Shown here: piece after piece, positions 45,101-52,353 of the stretch | Layout of the letters: every line of letters begins with the position of its first letter | Numbering within the stretch: the stretch's first letter is position 1 | Assembly (NCBI GenBank): GCA_002440975.1 | Contig: DJWN01000025.1 | Location: forward strand, 1-64,000 | Source: Bacteroidales bacterium UBA6229 | GTDB lineage: Bacteria > Bacteroidota > Bacteroidia > Bacteroidales > F082 | Length of the DNA stretch: 64,000 nucleotides | Direction: 5' to 3' | Made by a program: the position numbers and the translations under genes | The notes under the pieces: generated by a model | What the model saw: only the letters and a program-made list of their open reading frames with translations | What the model was told of the DNA's origin: nothing | The model's database searches: none

Positions 45101-45884
45101 TAACACCCAGGTCGGTAATATTTTCAACTTCTTTATCCAAAATATCATTGGGAAGCCGGTATTCGGGGATGCCATAGCGCAACCATCCACCCGGATTGGG
45201 AGCGGCTTCAAAAATCTCTACCTGATGACCTTCCAGCCTCAAGAAATGCGCTGTTGACAAGCCGCCGGGGCCAGCTCCTATGATAGCTACTTTTTTACCT
45301 GTTTCCGGTTTTATTGTCGGGATGAATTTGTTGGGTGATTTCAAATCGAAATCTGCAGCAAACCGTTTGAGGTAATCAATGCCAACCGGAGCACCTTCAT
45401 CAAGTAAATTTCTGCGGCAGGCTGCTTCGCAGGGGCGCACACACACACGGCCACAGATGGCTGGCAGCGGATTGGTTTCTTTGATCAGGGCAACGGCATC
45501 GCTGTAGCGTCCTTTGTCAATCAGCGAAATGTATCCTTGCACATCAACACCTGCCGGACAATGCTGTTTGCAAGGTCCCAGGCAATCGGCATAATGATTA
45601 CTAAGCAGCAAATCAAGGGCTGTTTTGCGAGCCAGTTTCACAGATTCCTTTTCGGTGTGCACCTTCATCCCTTCGGTGATTTGGGTGGAGCAGCTGGGTT
45701 GATGCCCGCGCATGCCTTCTACCTCTACCACACAAACATAGCAGGAAGAATAGGGCTCAATGCGGGGATCGTGACAAAGGGTTGGTATTTCTATTCCATG
45801 ACGGCTGGCACATTCATAAATGGTTTCACCCTTGAAACCCTGAACGGTTTTGCCATTTAGTTCGATAGTGATATATTGACTCAT
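42189..45884 (-). CDS. Fused [2Fe-2S]/GltD-type flavin/ferredoxin/NuoG-like oxidoreductase large subunit
   Basis: A 1231-residue cytoplasmic redox protein. A [2Fe-2S] ferredoxin domain comes first (Cys37, 48, 51, 65). A GltD/NfnB-like module follows (about 95-520), with cysteines 101/105/109 and 144/148/152/156, FAD motif IIGAGPGGLSTA and a second dinucleotide motif VVVGGGNTAMDCC, then GDGVSGPATIIEAIAQ. A short cysteine cluster (584-595) precedes two [4Fe-4S] motifs (Cys634-644 and 677-687). A molybdopterin-oxidoreductase-like domain of NuoG type runs from about 765 to 1200. It lacks a leading Cys4 cluster and the Cys or Sec ligand; the equivalent region reads TNNVSSFHYMG. No hydrogenase H-cluster motif is present. 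It is last in an operon with NuoE- and NuoF-like genes. Confidence 0.85.
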   Translation of the reverse strand: MSQYITIELNGKTVQGFKGETIYECASRHGIEIPTLCHDPRIEPYSSCYVCVVEVEGMRGHQPSCSTQITEGMKVHTEKESVKLARKTALDLLLSNHYADCLGPCKQHCPAGVDVQGYISLIDKGRYSDAVALIKETNPLPAICGRVCVRPCEAACRRNLLDEGAPVGIDYLKRFAADFDLKSPNKFIPTIKPETGKKVAIIGAGPGGLSTAHFLRLEGHQVEIFEAAPNPGGWLRYGIPEYRLPNDILDKEVENITDLGVKIHYNKTLGGNLSYAEIHDHFDATVLTIGSQKGTLVGCPGDDAENVFAGITFLKNMEMTGQHPDFSGKTVVVVGGGNTAMDCCRTAIRGNAAKVYVVYRRTEKEMPANPIEIHESKLEGVEYLFLTNPVEIIKDEKNTLQKVKLTRMALGEPDSSGRRRPVPVADSEFEIEADYVLAAIGQKTDVNFIDNINEHSTHGKLAVNRWGDIEANKHTLQTGIPSVFAAGDGVSGPATIIEAIAQAKIAANSCHQYLNGLTIAPPSKEFLSKKENFKTQEKNDYIGHFPHQKRHEMPVLPTEERINFKEVELGYENEAVAQMEASRCLECGCTAYFDCDLKKHSTTYQAEQKSYPGEFQEHQVDFRHPFIEIDNNKCILCSRCIRICSEVVGANALGLINRGFKSFVAPSMGLPLQETSCESCGMCITACPTGALTENYSFKPGPLKLEPIETIDMFGSEGYEINLMHHKGQFYKATPRKGEINRPNYINRRAFFGYKLFNNPGRMNTPWLKTKDGFKAITFDEAYEIISDHIKKVKPDENAFFGGARLTNEELYLIQKLARAGAKTNNVSSFHYMGRGDGYFHNSNENASYCDIRGGSKIFVAGGELHHDHPVINHLIFNTKHKEDVKLVHITTLKNSSFSKKADQVIKIANYFYFIQAVNRWLLANNMQNGMFIKDRTEGFEEYKTALLNADFDQMLEFAGTDENTVAAFAKDYNEEMNAIMIFQEKALSANASMAMHNLAMITGKLGKTANGLIALKEKNNGHGIFDMGVCHKIGIGAEPILDEDLQYRMQFKWKVDELPFTINSVYKLFRGGKIKNAFIFGEDPVGCALDKDDIKQQFSRIEFKVVQDLWMSDTARMADLVLPASMPWEFGGTYTNSQRKIQQIEKQLEVDIEDSSFKQLVKMLEKTGINGIQTPAQALEEAISLLPRRGDFKELRFVFKEKDNENRQFDFGCDLLIKTIDEEFNGKLGW

Positions 45885-45904
45885 AATTCGTTTTATTTCA
45901 GTGT

Positions 45905-47680
45905 TTAGTCAACCATGACGGCTTCGAATTTGCATACATTATAGCATTCGCCACAATGAATACAGGTTTCCTGATTGATGGAATGGATCTGTTTGCGACT
46001 ACCATCTATTGCATTTGTAGGGCATTTTACTGCACAAACTGTACAACCCGTGCATTTTTCAGGATCAATGGTATAAGTGAGTAGTGGTTTGCAGACTTTT
46101 GCCGGGCATTTCTTGTCATAGATATGCGCTTCGTATTCATGCCTGAAATATTTTAGTGTTGTAAGTACCGGGTTTGGAGCCGTCTGGCCTAATCCGCAAA
46201 GTGAATTGTTTTTGATCTGATGTGCCAGGTTTTCCAGCTTTTCGATGTCGCCATCTTCTCCTTTGCCTTCGGTGATTCGTTCGAGCATTTCGAGCATACG
46301 TTTTGTCCCAACGCGGCAAAAGGTACATTTTCCGCATGATTCTTCCTGTGTAAAATTCAGGAAGAACTTTGCCAGGTCGATCATGCAGGTGCTTTCATCC
46401 ATCACCACCATGCCACCTGATCCCATTATTGCTCCAGTGGCGTTTACAGAATCGTAATCCACAATGGTATCGCCCAGTTCGGCCGGAATACATCCGCCTG
46501 AAGGGCCGCCCAGTTGTACTGCTTTGAATTTTTTATCGCCCTGAATACCACCACCAAGCTTAAAAATTATATCGTTGATGGTAACACCCATCGGAACTTC
46601 AACCAAGCCGCCATGTTTGATTTTTCCGGTGAGGGCAAATACCTTGGTTCCCTTGCTTTTTTCTGTTCCATAAGCAGCATAGGCTTCAGCACCATGATTG
46701 ATAATCCAGGGGACGTTTGCCCAGGTTTCAACGTTATTAATATTGGTTGGCTTTGCCCACAATCCCGAAACGGCAGGGAATGGAGGTCTCTTGCGTGGCA
46801 TGCCTCTTTTGCCTTCGATACTGGCTATCAGAGCTGTTTCCTCGCCACACACAAAAGCACCCGCACCTTCTTTCACATAAATATCAAAGGAGAAATCGCT
46901 TCCAAAGAGTTTTTCGCCCAGCAAGCCTTTTGCCTTGGCCTGATTGATGGCGATATTAAGCCGTTTGATGGCCAGAGGATATTCGGCGCGGCAATAAATT
47001 ACGCCTTGCGATGCACCAATCGTATAGCCACCAATCATCATGCCTTCGAGCACTGCATGTGGATCGCCTTCGAGCAGTGAGCGATCCATAAATGCGCCAG
47101 GATCGCCTTCGTCGGCATTACAGATGATGTATTTTTGATCGCTTTCGTTTTGGTAAGCAAATTTCCATTTCAGCCCTGTTGGGAATCCTCCGCCTCCGCG
47201 ACCTCTAAGTCCGCTATCGATCATCGTTTGGATGATATCCATCGAAGATTTGTTTTCGGCGATAAGGGTTTTAATGGCTTTGTAAGCATCACGCTCCAGT
47301 GCTTCGTCAAATGATTCGGGATCCATATAGCCGCAATTGCGCAGGGCGATCTTCACCTGTCCTTCAAAAAAACTGTCTTCGGGTGTTTTTTGTTCTTCTG
47401 CAACAACAGCTCTTTCAAGATCAATTTTGCCATCGAGTAAATGGGATTTTAGAATTCCCTCAACGGCTTCGGCCGTCATATCGCCATATATTATTTTTCC
47501 CTTTTCGTCCTGAATTTCTACCAATGGTTCTTTATAGCACATTCCAATACAGCTGGTTCTGGCCAGTTCGAAATCCATTTCACCTTTCGCTAAAATTTCT
47601 TCCAGCGCGCTATATGTTTTGGATGCTCCGGCAGCTATGCCACAGCTTCCCAATCCAACGATAACTTTTGTTTTTTTCAT
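45905..47680 (-). CDS. NuoF/HydB-like NADH-binding flavoprotein subunit
   Basis: A 591-residue soluble NADH dehydrogenase subunit. An N-terminal thioredoxin-like [2Fe-2S] domain has GLGSCGIAAGA and SCIGMCYKEP; only three cysteines (13, 44, 48) are obvious. The core carries the FMN/NADH signature GLRGRGGGGFPTGLKW, NADEGDPGAFMDR and GAGAFVCGEETALIASIEG. ESCGKCTFCRVG to NNSLCGLG binds the N3 [4Fe-4S] cluster. The C-terminus adds two [4Fe-4S] motifs (CTGCTVCAVKCP and CIHCGECYNVC), as in HydB of bifurcating hydrogenases and unlike NuoF of complex I. It sits 20 bases upstream of the fusion gene and six bases downstream of the NuoE-like gene. Confidence 0.92.
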   Translation of the reverse strand: MKKTKVIVGLGSCGIAAGASKTYSALEEILAKGEMDFELARTSCIGMCYKEPLVEIQDEKGKIIYGDMTAEAVEGILKSHLLDGKIDLERAVVAEEQKTPEDSFFEGQVKIALRNCGYMDPESFDEALERDAYKAIKTLIAENKSSMDIIQTMIDSGLRGRGGGGFPTGLKWKFAYQNESDQKYIICNADEGDPGAFMDRSLLEGDPHAVLEGMMIGGYTIGASQGVIYCRAEYPLAIKRLNIAINQAKAKGLLGEKLFGSDFSFDIYVKEGAGAFVCGEETALIASIEGKRGMPRKRPPFPAVSGLWAKPTNINNVETWANVPWIINHGAEAYAAYGTEKSKGTKVFALTGKIKHGGLVEVPMGVTINDIIFKLGGGIQGDKKFKAVQLGGPSGGCIPAELGDTIVDYDSVNATGAIMGSGGMVVMDESTCMIDLAKFFLNFTQEESCGKCTFCRVGTKRMLEMLERITEGKGEDGDIEKLENLAHQIKNNSLCGLGQTAPNPVLTTLKYFRHEYEAHIYDKKCPAKVCKPLLTYTIDPEKCTGCTVCAVKCPTNAIDGSRKQIHSINQETCIHCGECYNVCKFEAVMVD

Positions 47681-47686
47681 AATCTT

Positions 47687-48226
47687 TTACTTTTCGGCTT
47701 TGGGCTGGTTAGTGCACAATTGGTTTTTAATCTCCTTGAGAATTTTTACGGCACTTTTTCCATTGAGCTTACCGTAGGTGTTCTCGCCTATCATCATCAC
47801 CGGTGCCAGTGAGCAGCATCCCAGGCAGGCAACTGATTCAAGGGTGAATTCGCCATCAGCTGTAGTTTCGCCGTCATTTACTCCGAGGTGATCTTTCAAA
47901 GCATCCGTGATTGCATTGGCATTTTGCACATGGCAGGCTGTTCCGTGGCACACTTTGATGATGTTTTTGCCAACCGGACTCAGCCGAAATTGCGCATAAA
48001 AGGTGGCAACACCATAAATATCGGCAGGGGCTATTCCTGTGGCTTCGGATATGGCTTTAAATGCGCCGGATGGAAGAAAACCATAGAGCTCCTGTGTTCC
48101 TTGTAATAATGGAATCAAACTCCCGGGCTTATGATCGTATTTGATCAATAAGGGTTTCATCAACGACAGATCAGCATCTTCCTTAGGTTGACTTTGCTGG
48201 GTATGGGCAATTCGCGTGATTCGCAT
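47687..48226 (-). CDS. NuoE/HydC-like [2Fe-2S] subunit
   Basis: A thioredoxin-like [2Fe-2S] protein of 179 residues from ATG 48226 (MRITRIAHTQQ). The frame is open to 48292, but the extra 22 residues match nothing in the family. GSLIPLLQGTQELYGFLP and IYGVATFYAQF are family hallmarks. The cluster ligands are CHGTAC and CLGCC in the usual C-x4-C, C-x3-C arrangement. It begins the operon and should dock with the NuoF-like subunit as the small member of an NADH module. The gene is divergent from ykgJ. Confidence 0.92.
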   Translation of the reverse strand: MRITRIAHTQQSQPKEDADLSLMKPLLIKYDHKPGSLIPLLQGTQELYGFLPSGAFKAISEATGIAPADIYGVATFYAQFRLSPVGKNIIKVCHGTACHVQNANAITDALKDHLGVNDGETTADGEFTLESVACLGCCSLAPVMMIGENTYGKLNGKSAVKILKEIKNQLCTNQPKAEK

Positions 48227-48564
48227 AATAAGATAAATTGAATTTAACAACAATCTTGAGCGAACTAAAGTAGCTATTCTATCTGAAAGCAAAAGGGTTT
48301 TAAATGCTGATTAACAGCTATTTATTTTCAGTCTAAATTATCTAAACATCTAAATATCTGAAAGTCTTACAGAAAGCTATTTATGTTGTATTTCACTTTT
48401 TTATTGTTTTTGCTCAATGATTTATCAAGTAGGCATTTCATTGCGTGAATCACGCAGGAGATTATGATTGTATTGCTGAAAGGATTGCTGACTAGTGTTT
48501 TTCTTGAGAAAAAGTCGTTTTTGCTTGTTTTACGGAAGCAGTTATTTTTGTAAAAAATTTCAAT
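48227..48564. other. Divergent intergenic region
   Basis: This 338-base AT-rich spacer separates the redox operon from the ykgJ-like gene. It contains a short exact palindrome TGCGTG-AAT-CACGCA (48442-48456) that could be an operator or a small hairpin, and a two-box plus-strand promoter at 48520-48550. No coding sequence is convincing. Confidence 0.5.
48520..48550 (+). promoter_or_regulatory. Promoter of the ykgJ-like gene
   Basis: TTTG (48520-48523), a 19-base spacer and TATTTTTG (48543-48550) fit the Bacteroidota consensus exactly. The TTG start lies 15 bases downstream and is supported by this position. Confidence 0.62.
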
Positions 48565-49059
48565 TTGAAACTGATAGAAGCCTGGAAACTGCAAGTTGAT
48601 GCCCAAAACCCAAAGCACAAAGTTTTGATTCGTAAGCTAAAGTCGAAAAAGAGAAAAGAAATTGCTGCATTGGCAGATCAATTGCACCAGGTAGTATTTG
48701 AGGAAATTGATTGTCTGGATTGCGCCAATTGTTGCAAAACTATTCCTCCAATTTTGAACGATACGGACTGTCGTCGACTTTCAAAAGCTCTGGGAATGAA
48801 AGAGAAAGATTTCTTTTCGAAGTATGTGCGCATCGATGAGGATGGCGATCAGGTGATGGCTCAAACGCCTTGTCCGTTTTTGCTTGCCAACAATCATTGC
48901 CTGGTTTATGAGAGCAGGCCACGTGCTTGCAGGCAATATCCGCATACGGATGGAAATCAGTTTGCAGAAAACCTGAATTTACATGCTGCCAATAGCAAGC
49001 ATTGTCCTGCCGTATTTCATATTTTGCAGCGCATCGATAAGCAAATTACTTCACCCTGA
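48565..49059 (+). CDS. YkgJ-family cysteine-cluster protein
   Basis: A 164-residue protein with the CxxCxxCC-type cluster of the YkgJ/Fe-S family. DCLDCANCCKTIPP is followed by CPFLLANNHCLVYESRPRACRQYP, then a late Cys in KHCPAVF, consistent with a zinc or iron-sulfur site. The biochemical role of the family is not established. The TTG start is supported by the upstream promoter. It lies just before obgE, but a separate TATCTTTG element (49071-49078) precedes obgE, so the two may not share a transcript. Confidence 0.85.
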   Translation: MKLIEAWKLQVDAQNPKHKVLIRKLKSKKRKEIAALADQLHQVVFEEIDCLDCANCCKTIPPILNDTDCRRLSKALGMKEKDFFSKYVRIDEDGDQVMAQTPCPFLLANNHCLVYESRPRACRQYPHTDGNQFAENLNLHAANSKHCPAVFHILQRIDKQITSP

Positions 49060-49092
49060 GTTTGAAAGCGTATCTTTGCAGAAATTTTTCGC

Positions 49093-50082
49093 ATGGCAGG
49101 TTCAAATTTTGTTGATTATGTAAAAATATTTTGTCGCTCGGGTAAGGGCGGCGCAGGTTCGGCTCATTTGCGGCGCGAGAAGTTTGTACCCAAAGGCGGC
49201 CCTGATGGTGGAGATGGTGGCAGGGGAGGCCATGTGATTCTGAGAGGAAATGCTCAAATGTGGACGTTATTACATTTGCGTTATACCAAACATTTGTTTG
49301 CAAAAAGTGGCGAATCTGGTGGAAAGCAGCAGCGGAGCGGAGCCAGTGGTGAGGATGTAATTATAGAAGTGCCGCTGGGAACCATCGCTTTACATGCAGA
49401 AACCCGCGAGATGATGGCTGAGATTACCGAAGATGGCCAGGAAATAATTTTGCTTCGGGGTGGGCGAGGAGGTCAGGGAAATCAACATTTTAAATCTTCA
49501 ACAAACCAAACACCACGTTATGCCCAACCGGGCGAGGATGGCAGCGAAACCTGGATTATCATAGAATTGAAGCTTCTCGCTGATGTAGGGCTGGTTGGCT
49601 TCCCTAATGCAGGAAAATCTACATTATTGTCAACGGTTTCTGCTGCAAGGCCTGAAATTGCTGATTATCCCTTTACAACACTTGTGCCTAATCTTGGTAT
49701 TGTAAGTTATTACGATTATAAATCCTTTGTGATGGCCGATATTCCCGGTATTATCGAAGGTGCTTCGGAAGGTAAAGGATTGGGATTAAGATTCTTGCGG
49801 CACATTGAACGGAATTCCATTTTATTGTTTATGATTCCTGCCGATGCTGATGATATTGCTAAGGAATATCGGATTTTATTAGGTGAATTGGAAGCTTATA
49901 ATCCTGAACTGCTTGATAAATCGCGTATTTTGGCTATCACAAAAAGTGATTTGCTGGACAATGAGCTCAAGACAGAGATTAGGGAACATTTGCCTGATTT
50001 GCCTTATATTTTTATCAGTTCAATTACTGGAGAAGGCATCAAAGGGTTAAAAGAAATGCTTTGGGAAGCATTGAATGAATAA
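49093..50082 (+). CDS. obg: Obg-family GTPase (ribosome assembly)
   Basis: A 329-residue Obg/CgtA GTPase acting in large-subunit maturation and stress signalling. The glycine-rich Obg domain fills about 1-158 (FVDYVKIFCRSGKGGAGSAH, GGDGGRGGHVIL, GGRGGQGNQHF). The G domain has GLVGFPNAGKSTLLS, switch YPFTTLVPNLGIV, MADIPGIIEGASEGKGLG and a TKSD-type G4 (AITKSDL). The variable C-terminal extension of other Obgs is absent. TATCTTTG 15 bases before the ATG is a likely -7 element. Confidence 0.96.
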   Translation: MAGSNFVDYVKIFCRSGKGGAGSAHLRREKFVPKGGPDGGDGGRGGHVILRGNAQMWTLLHLRYTKHLFAKSGESGGKQQRSGASGEDVIIEVPLGTIALHAETREMMAEITEDGQEIILLRGGRGGQGNQHFKSSTNQTPRYAQPGEDGSETWIIIELKLLADVGLVGFPNAGKSTLLSTVSAARPEIADYPFTTLVPNLGIVSYYDYKSFVMADIPGIIEGASEGKGLGLRFLRHIERNSILLFMIPADADDIAKEYRILLGELEAYNPELLDKSRILAITKSDLLDNELKTEIREHLPDLPYIFISSITGEGIKGLKEMLWEALNE

Positions 50083-50129
50083 ACTACTGTCTATAATATC
50101 TTTTGTGCCTAAATTATTTTCAAGACTTT

Positions 50130-50184
50130 TTTTAAATATTAAACCTTCAAGGTTTCAAAAACCTTGAAGGTTTAATATTTAAAA
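50130..50184. terminator. Long nested-palindrome terminator between obg and fumC
   Basis: A perfect 26-bp inverted repeat with a 3-base loop (CAA). Each arm itself contains the near-palindrome AAACCTT-C-AAGGTTT. It starts with seven T and lies between convergent genes, so it can terminate both. Its length and internal symmetry go beyond an ordinary terminator. Confidence 0.82.
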
Positions 50185-50214
50185 CATCTTAGGTCAGACA
50201 AAAAATAAGCTCAA

Positions 50215-51606
50215 TTATCTTCCAATCATTTTATTGGGGTCAACCCATTCGGTGAATTGTTCGTCAGTCAGCAGGCCAAGTTCCATTGCAGCCTGTCGTA
50301 AAGTAGTGTTTTGTGTATGTGCTTTTTTAGCAATTTTAGCTGCATTTTCATAACCGATATGCGGGTTTAAAGCAGTTACGAGCATCAAGGAATTTTCCAG
50401 ATTTTGTTTGATCCGGCTTTCGTTGGCTTCGATACCATTCACTGCATGTTCGGTAAAGCTGATGCACGCATCTCCAAGCAATCGCGCTGCTTGCAGCAAA
50501 TTGGCAATCATCACCGGTTTAAATACATTAAGCTGGAAATGACCTTGCATGCCACCTACAGCAATAGCCGCATCGTTTCCAATTACCTGTGCACAAACCA
50601 TCGACAGGGCTTCGTTTTGTGTTGGGTTTACTTTTCCGGGCATGATAGATGATCCGGGTTCATTGGCGGGCAGAATGATTTCTCCAATACTGCAGCGTGG
50701 TCCGCTGGCCAACATACGTGTGTTATTGGCAATATGCATCAGGCTTACAGCCAGTTGACGCAAGGCTCCGGAAGTTTCTACGATGGCATCATGAGCCGAT
50801 AAAGCTTCAAATTTGTTGGGGGCGGTAATGAATGGCAATCCACTGAGTTTTGCAATAGTGGCAGCCACTTTTTCGGAATAGCCTTTAGGAGTGTTAATGC
50901 CTGTTCCAACTGCAGTTCCGCCCAGGGCGAGCTCGCTAAGGTGTGCCAAAGTGTTTTTTAAGGCTTTTAAGCCATGGTTAAGTTGTGCCACATAGCCTGA
51001 GAATTCTTGTCCCAAGGTGAGCGGTGTGGCATCCATCAGGTGTGTGCGACCAGCTTTTACGATATTGTCAAATTCTTCAGCTTTGGTTTGCAAAGCGTCA
51101 CGCAGAGTCTCAACGCCTGGAATAGTAACCTTAATCAGCATTTCGTAGGCAGCGATATGCATGGCAGTGGGGAAAGTGTCGTTCGAAGACTGCGATTTGT
51201 TTACGTCATCATTCGGGTGGATGGTTTTTTTTGCATCTTCGAGCCTGCCGCCAGCAATCACATGGGCACGATTTGCCAGCACCTCATTCATGTTCATATT
51301 GGATTGGGTGCCGGAACCTGTTTGCCAGATTACGAGTGGGAAATTATCATCCAGTTTGCCTGCCAGCACTTCATCAGCGGCTTTTGTAATCAGGTCGCAT
51401 TTTTCTTTGGGCAACACGCCAAGCTCCATATTGGCAATGGCTGCTGCCTTCTTTAAAGTGGCAAACGCATAAATAATTTCCTTAGGCATCGAGCCTTCGG
51501 GTCCGATTTTGAAGTTGTTGCGTGAGCGTTCGGTTTGAGCTCCCCAATACTTTTCGGCAGGGACTTCTACATTACCCATGGTGTCTTTTTCGATACGATA
51601 ATTCAT
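50215..51606 (-). CDS. fumC: Class II fumarate hydratase
   Basis: A 463-residue iron-independent fumarase that interconverts fumarate and malate. The superfamily signature GSSIMPGKVNPTQNEA is present, as are the substrate segments TGSGTQSNMNMNEVLANRA, AGRTHLMDATPLTLGQEFSG and the active-site LALGGTAVGTG-type block (ALGGTAVGTGINTP). Length is normal. It fits with malate dehydrogenase at 55244 and malic enzyme at 3459. It is a single gene with the shared terminator on its 3' side. Confidence 0.96.
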   Translation of the reverse strand: MNYRIEKDTMGNVEVPAEKYWGAQTERSRNNFKIGPEGSMPKEIIYAFATLKKAAAIANMELGVLPKEKCDLITKAADEVLAGKLDDNFPLVIWQTGSGTQSNMNMNEVLANRAHVIAGGRLEDAKKTIHPNDDVNKSQSSNDTFPTAMHIAAYEMLIKVTIPGVETLRDALQTKAEEFDNIVKAGRTHLMDATPLTLGQEFSGYVAQLNHGLKALKNTLAHLSELALGGTAVGTGINTPKGYSEKVAATIAKLSGLPFITAPNKFEALSAHDAIVETSGALRQLAVSLMHIANNTRMLASGPRCSIGEIILPANEPGSSIMPGKVNPTQNEALSMVCAQVIGNDAAIAVGGMQGHFQLNVFKPVMIANLLQAARLLGDACISFTEHAVNGIEANESRIKQNLENSLMLVTALNPHIGYENAAKIAKKAHTQNTTLRQAAMELGLLTDEQFTEWVDPNKMIGR

Positions 51607-51643
51607 CTTGTTTGGTATTTTATTGGTTTGAAATGGTTTACGA

Positions 51644-51997
51644 TTATTGTTTTTGTAGGCGGTTATTCAAGCTGCTTAAATGGGCATTTAATTGGCTTAT
51701 TACAGTGCGGAAGTCATCTGCTGCTTCTTCTGTAACAAGATTCAGGTTTTTGCTGATGATAAGCAAAGTTTCTGTTTGCGCCAGCGCAGCCAAAGCCTCT
51801 GAAATTTCAGAAGCAGAACCTCCATTTAGCGCAGCCGCCAAAGCCATTGGGATATCCGTTGCCTTATCACGAAGTTTCCGGCTCATGCCTGCCTTTTCTG
51901 ATTCAGGAAAGCATTCCGTGAGCGTGTATATGTCTTTCACAAAACTCATCAGAGGTTCCCACAAGGGAAGTGATTCTATATTTTGGGGCTTCTTCAT
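51644..51997 (-). CDS. Four-helix-bundle protein (S23/IVP-like)
   Basis: A 117-residue all-helical protein. The pattern FVKDIYTLTECFPESEKAGM, LRDKATDIPMALAAALNGGS and a final helix rich in Leu/Asn fits the four-helix-bundle family related to proteins encoded by 23S rRNA intervening sequences, usually with FPxxEK and R.AA.SIP motifs. No intervening rRNA is present here. Its start overlaps the end of the ArsC-like gene by four bases, so the two are coupled. The function is unknown. Confidence 0.78.
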   Translation of the reverse strand: MKKPQNIESLPLWEPLMSFVKDIYTLTECFPESEKAGMSRKLRDKATDIPMALAAALNGGSASEISEALAALAQTETLLIISKNLNLVTEEAADDFRTVISQLNAHLSSLNNRLQKQ

Positions 51998-52332
51998 AAA
52001 ATTTTATTGAGGTTTTCGGGAGGATCGGCCCAAACAGCTTTTGCTCCGTTGATAATTATTGGTCTTTTGAGCAATTTCGGGTTGTCAGCTATGGCATTAA
52101 TCAGTTCGGCATCAGAAAGTTTCTTTCCTTTAATTTCTTTTTTGTAAGCATCTTCTTGTTTGCGAAGCAACTCTTCGGCAGAAAGTCCTGTTTTGCTGAT
52201 GATTTCTTGCAGTTCCTGCTCGCTTATTCCTTCTTTAATGTAGTTGATCAGCTCGAAATTTTTGGTTTTCTCTTCGAGGTAAGCAAGGCCTGCGCGGGAT
52301 TTTTTACAACGCGGGTTGTGATAAATTTTCAT
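51994..52332 (-). CDS. ArsC/Spx-family thioredoxin-fold protein
   Basis: A 112-residue ArsC-family protein. The N-terminal motif is YHNPRCKKSRAGLAYL, with a single redox Cys at position 9 followed by KKS, as in YffB-like and glutaredoxin-coupled arsenate reductases. The late RPIIINGAKAVWADPPEN matches the family's cis-Pro region. No arsB, arsR or arsenite pump is nearby, so an arsenate-reductase role is unproven and a YffB-like redox role is as likely. It is coupled to the four-helix-bundle gene downstream. Confidence 0.86.
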   Translation of the reverse strand: MKIYHNPRCKKSRAGLAYLEEKTKNFELINYIKEGISEQELQEIISKTGLSAEELLRKQEDAYKKEIKGKKLSDAELINAIADNPKLLKRPIIINGAKAVWADPPENLNKIL

Positions 52333-52353
52333 GGTTAACTAATTTTCATTTCA

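Noticed and set aside
42189..48226. [FeFe]-hydrogenase or formate dehydrogenase operon
   Set aside because: No H-cluster motif (TSCCPxW-like) and no Cys/Sec molybdenum ligand; NuoE/NuoF-like subunits alone do not establish either activity.
48367..48618. 83-residue minus-strand open frame between the redox operon and ykgJ
   Set aside because: It overlaps the ykgJ start and promoter, has AT-rich random composition and no motif.
51994..52332. Arsenic resistance locus
   Set aside because: Only an ArsC-fold protein is present; no arsR, arsB or acr3 is nearby.
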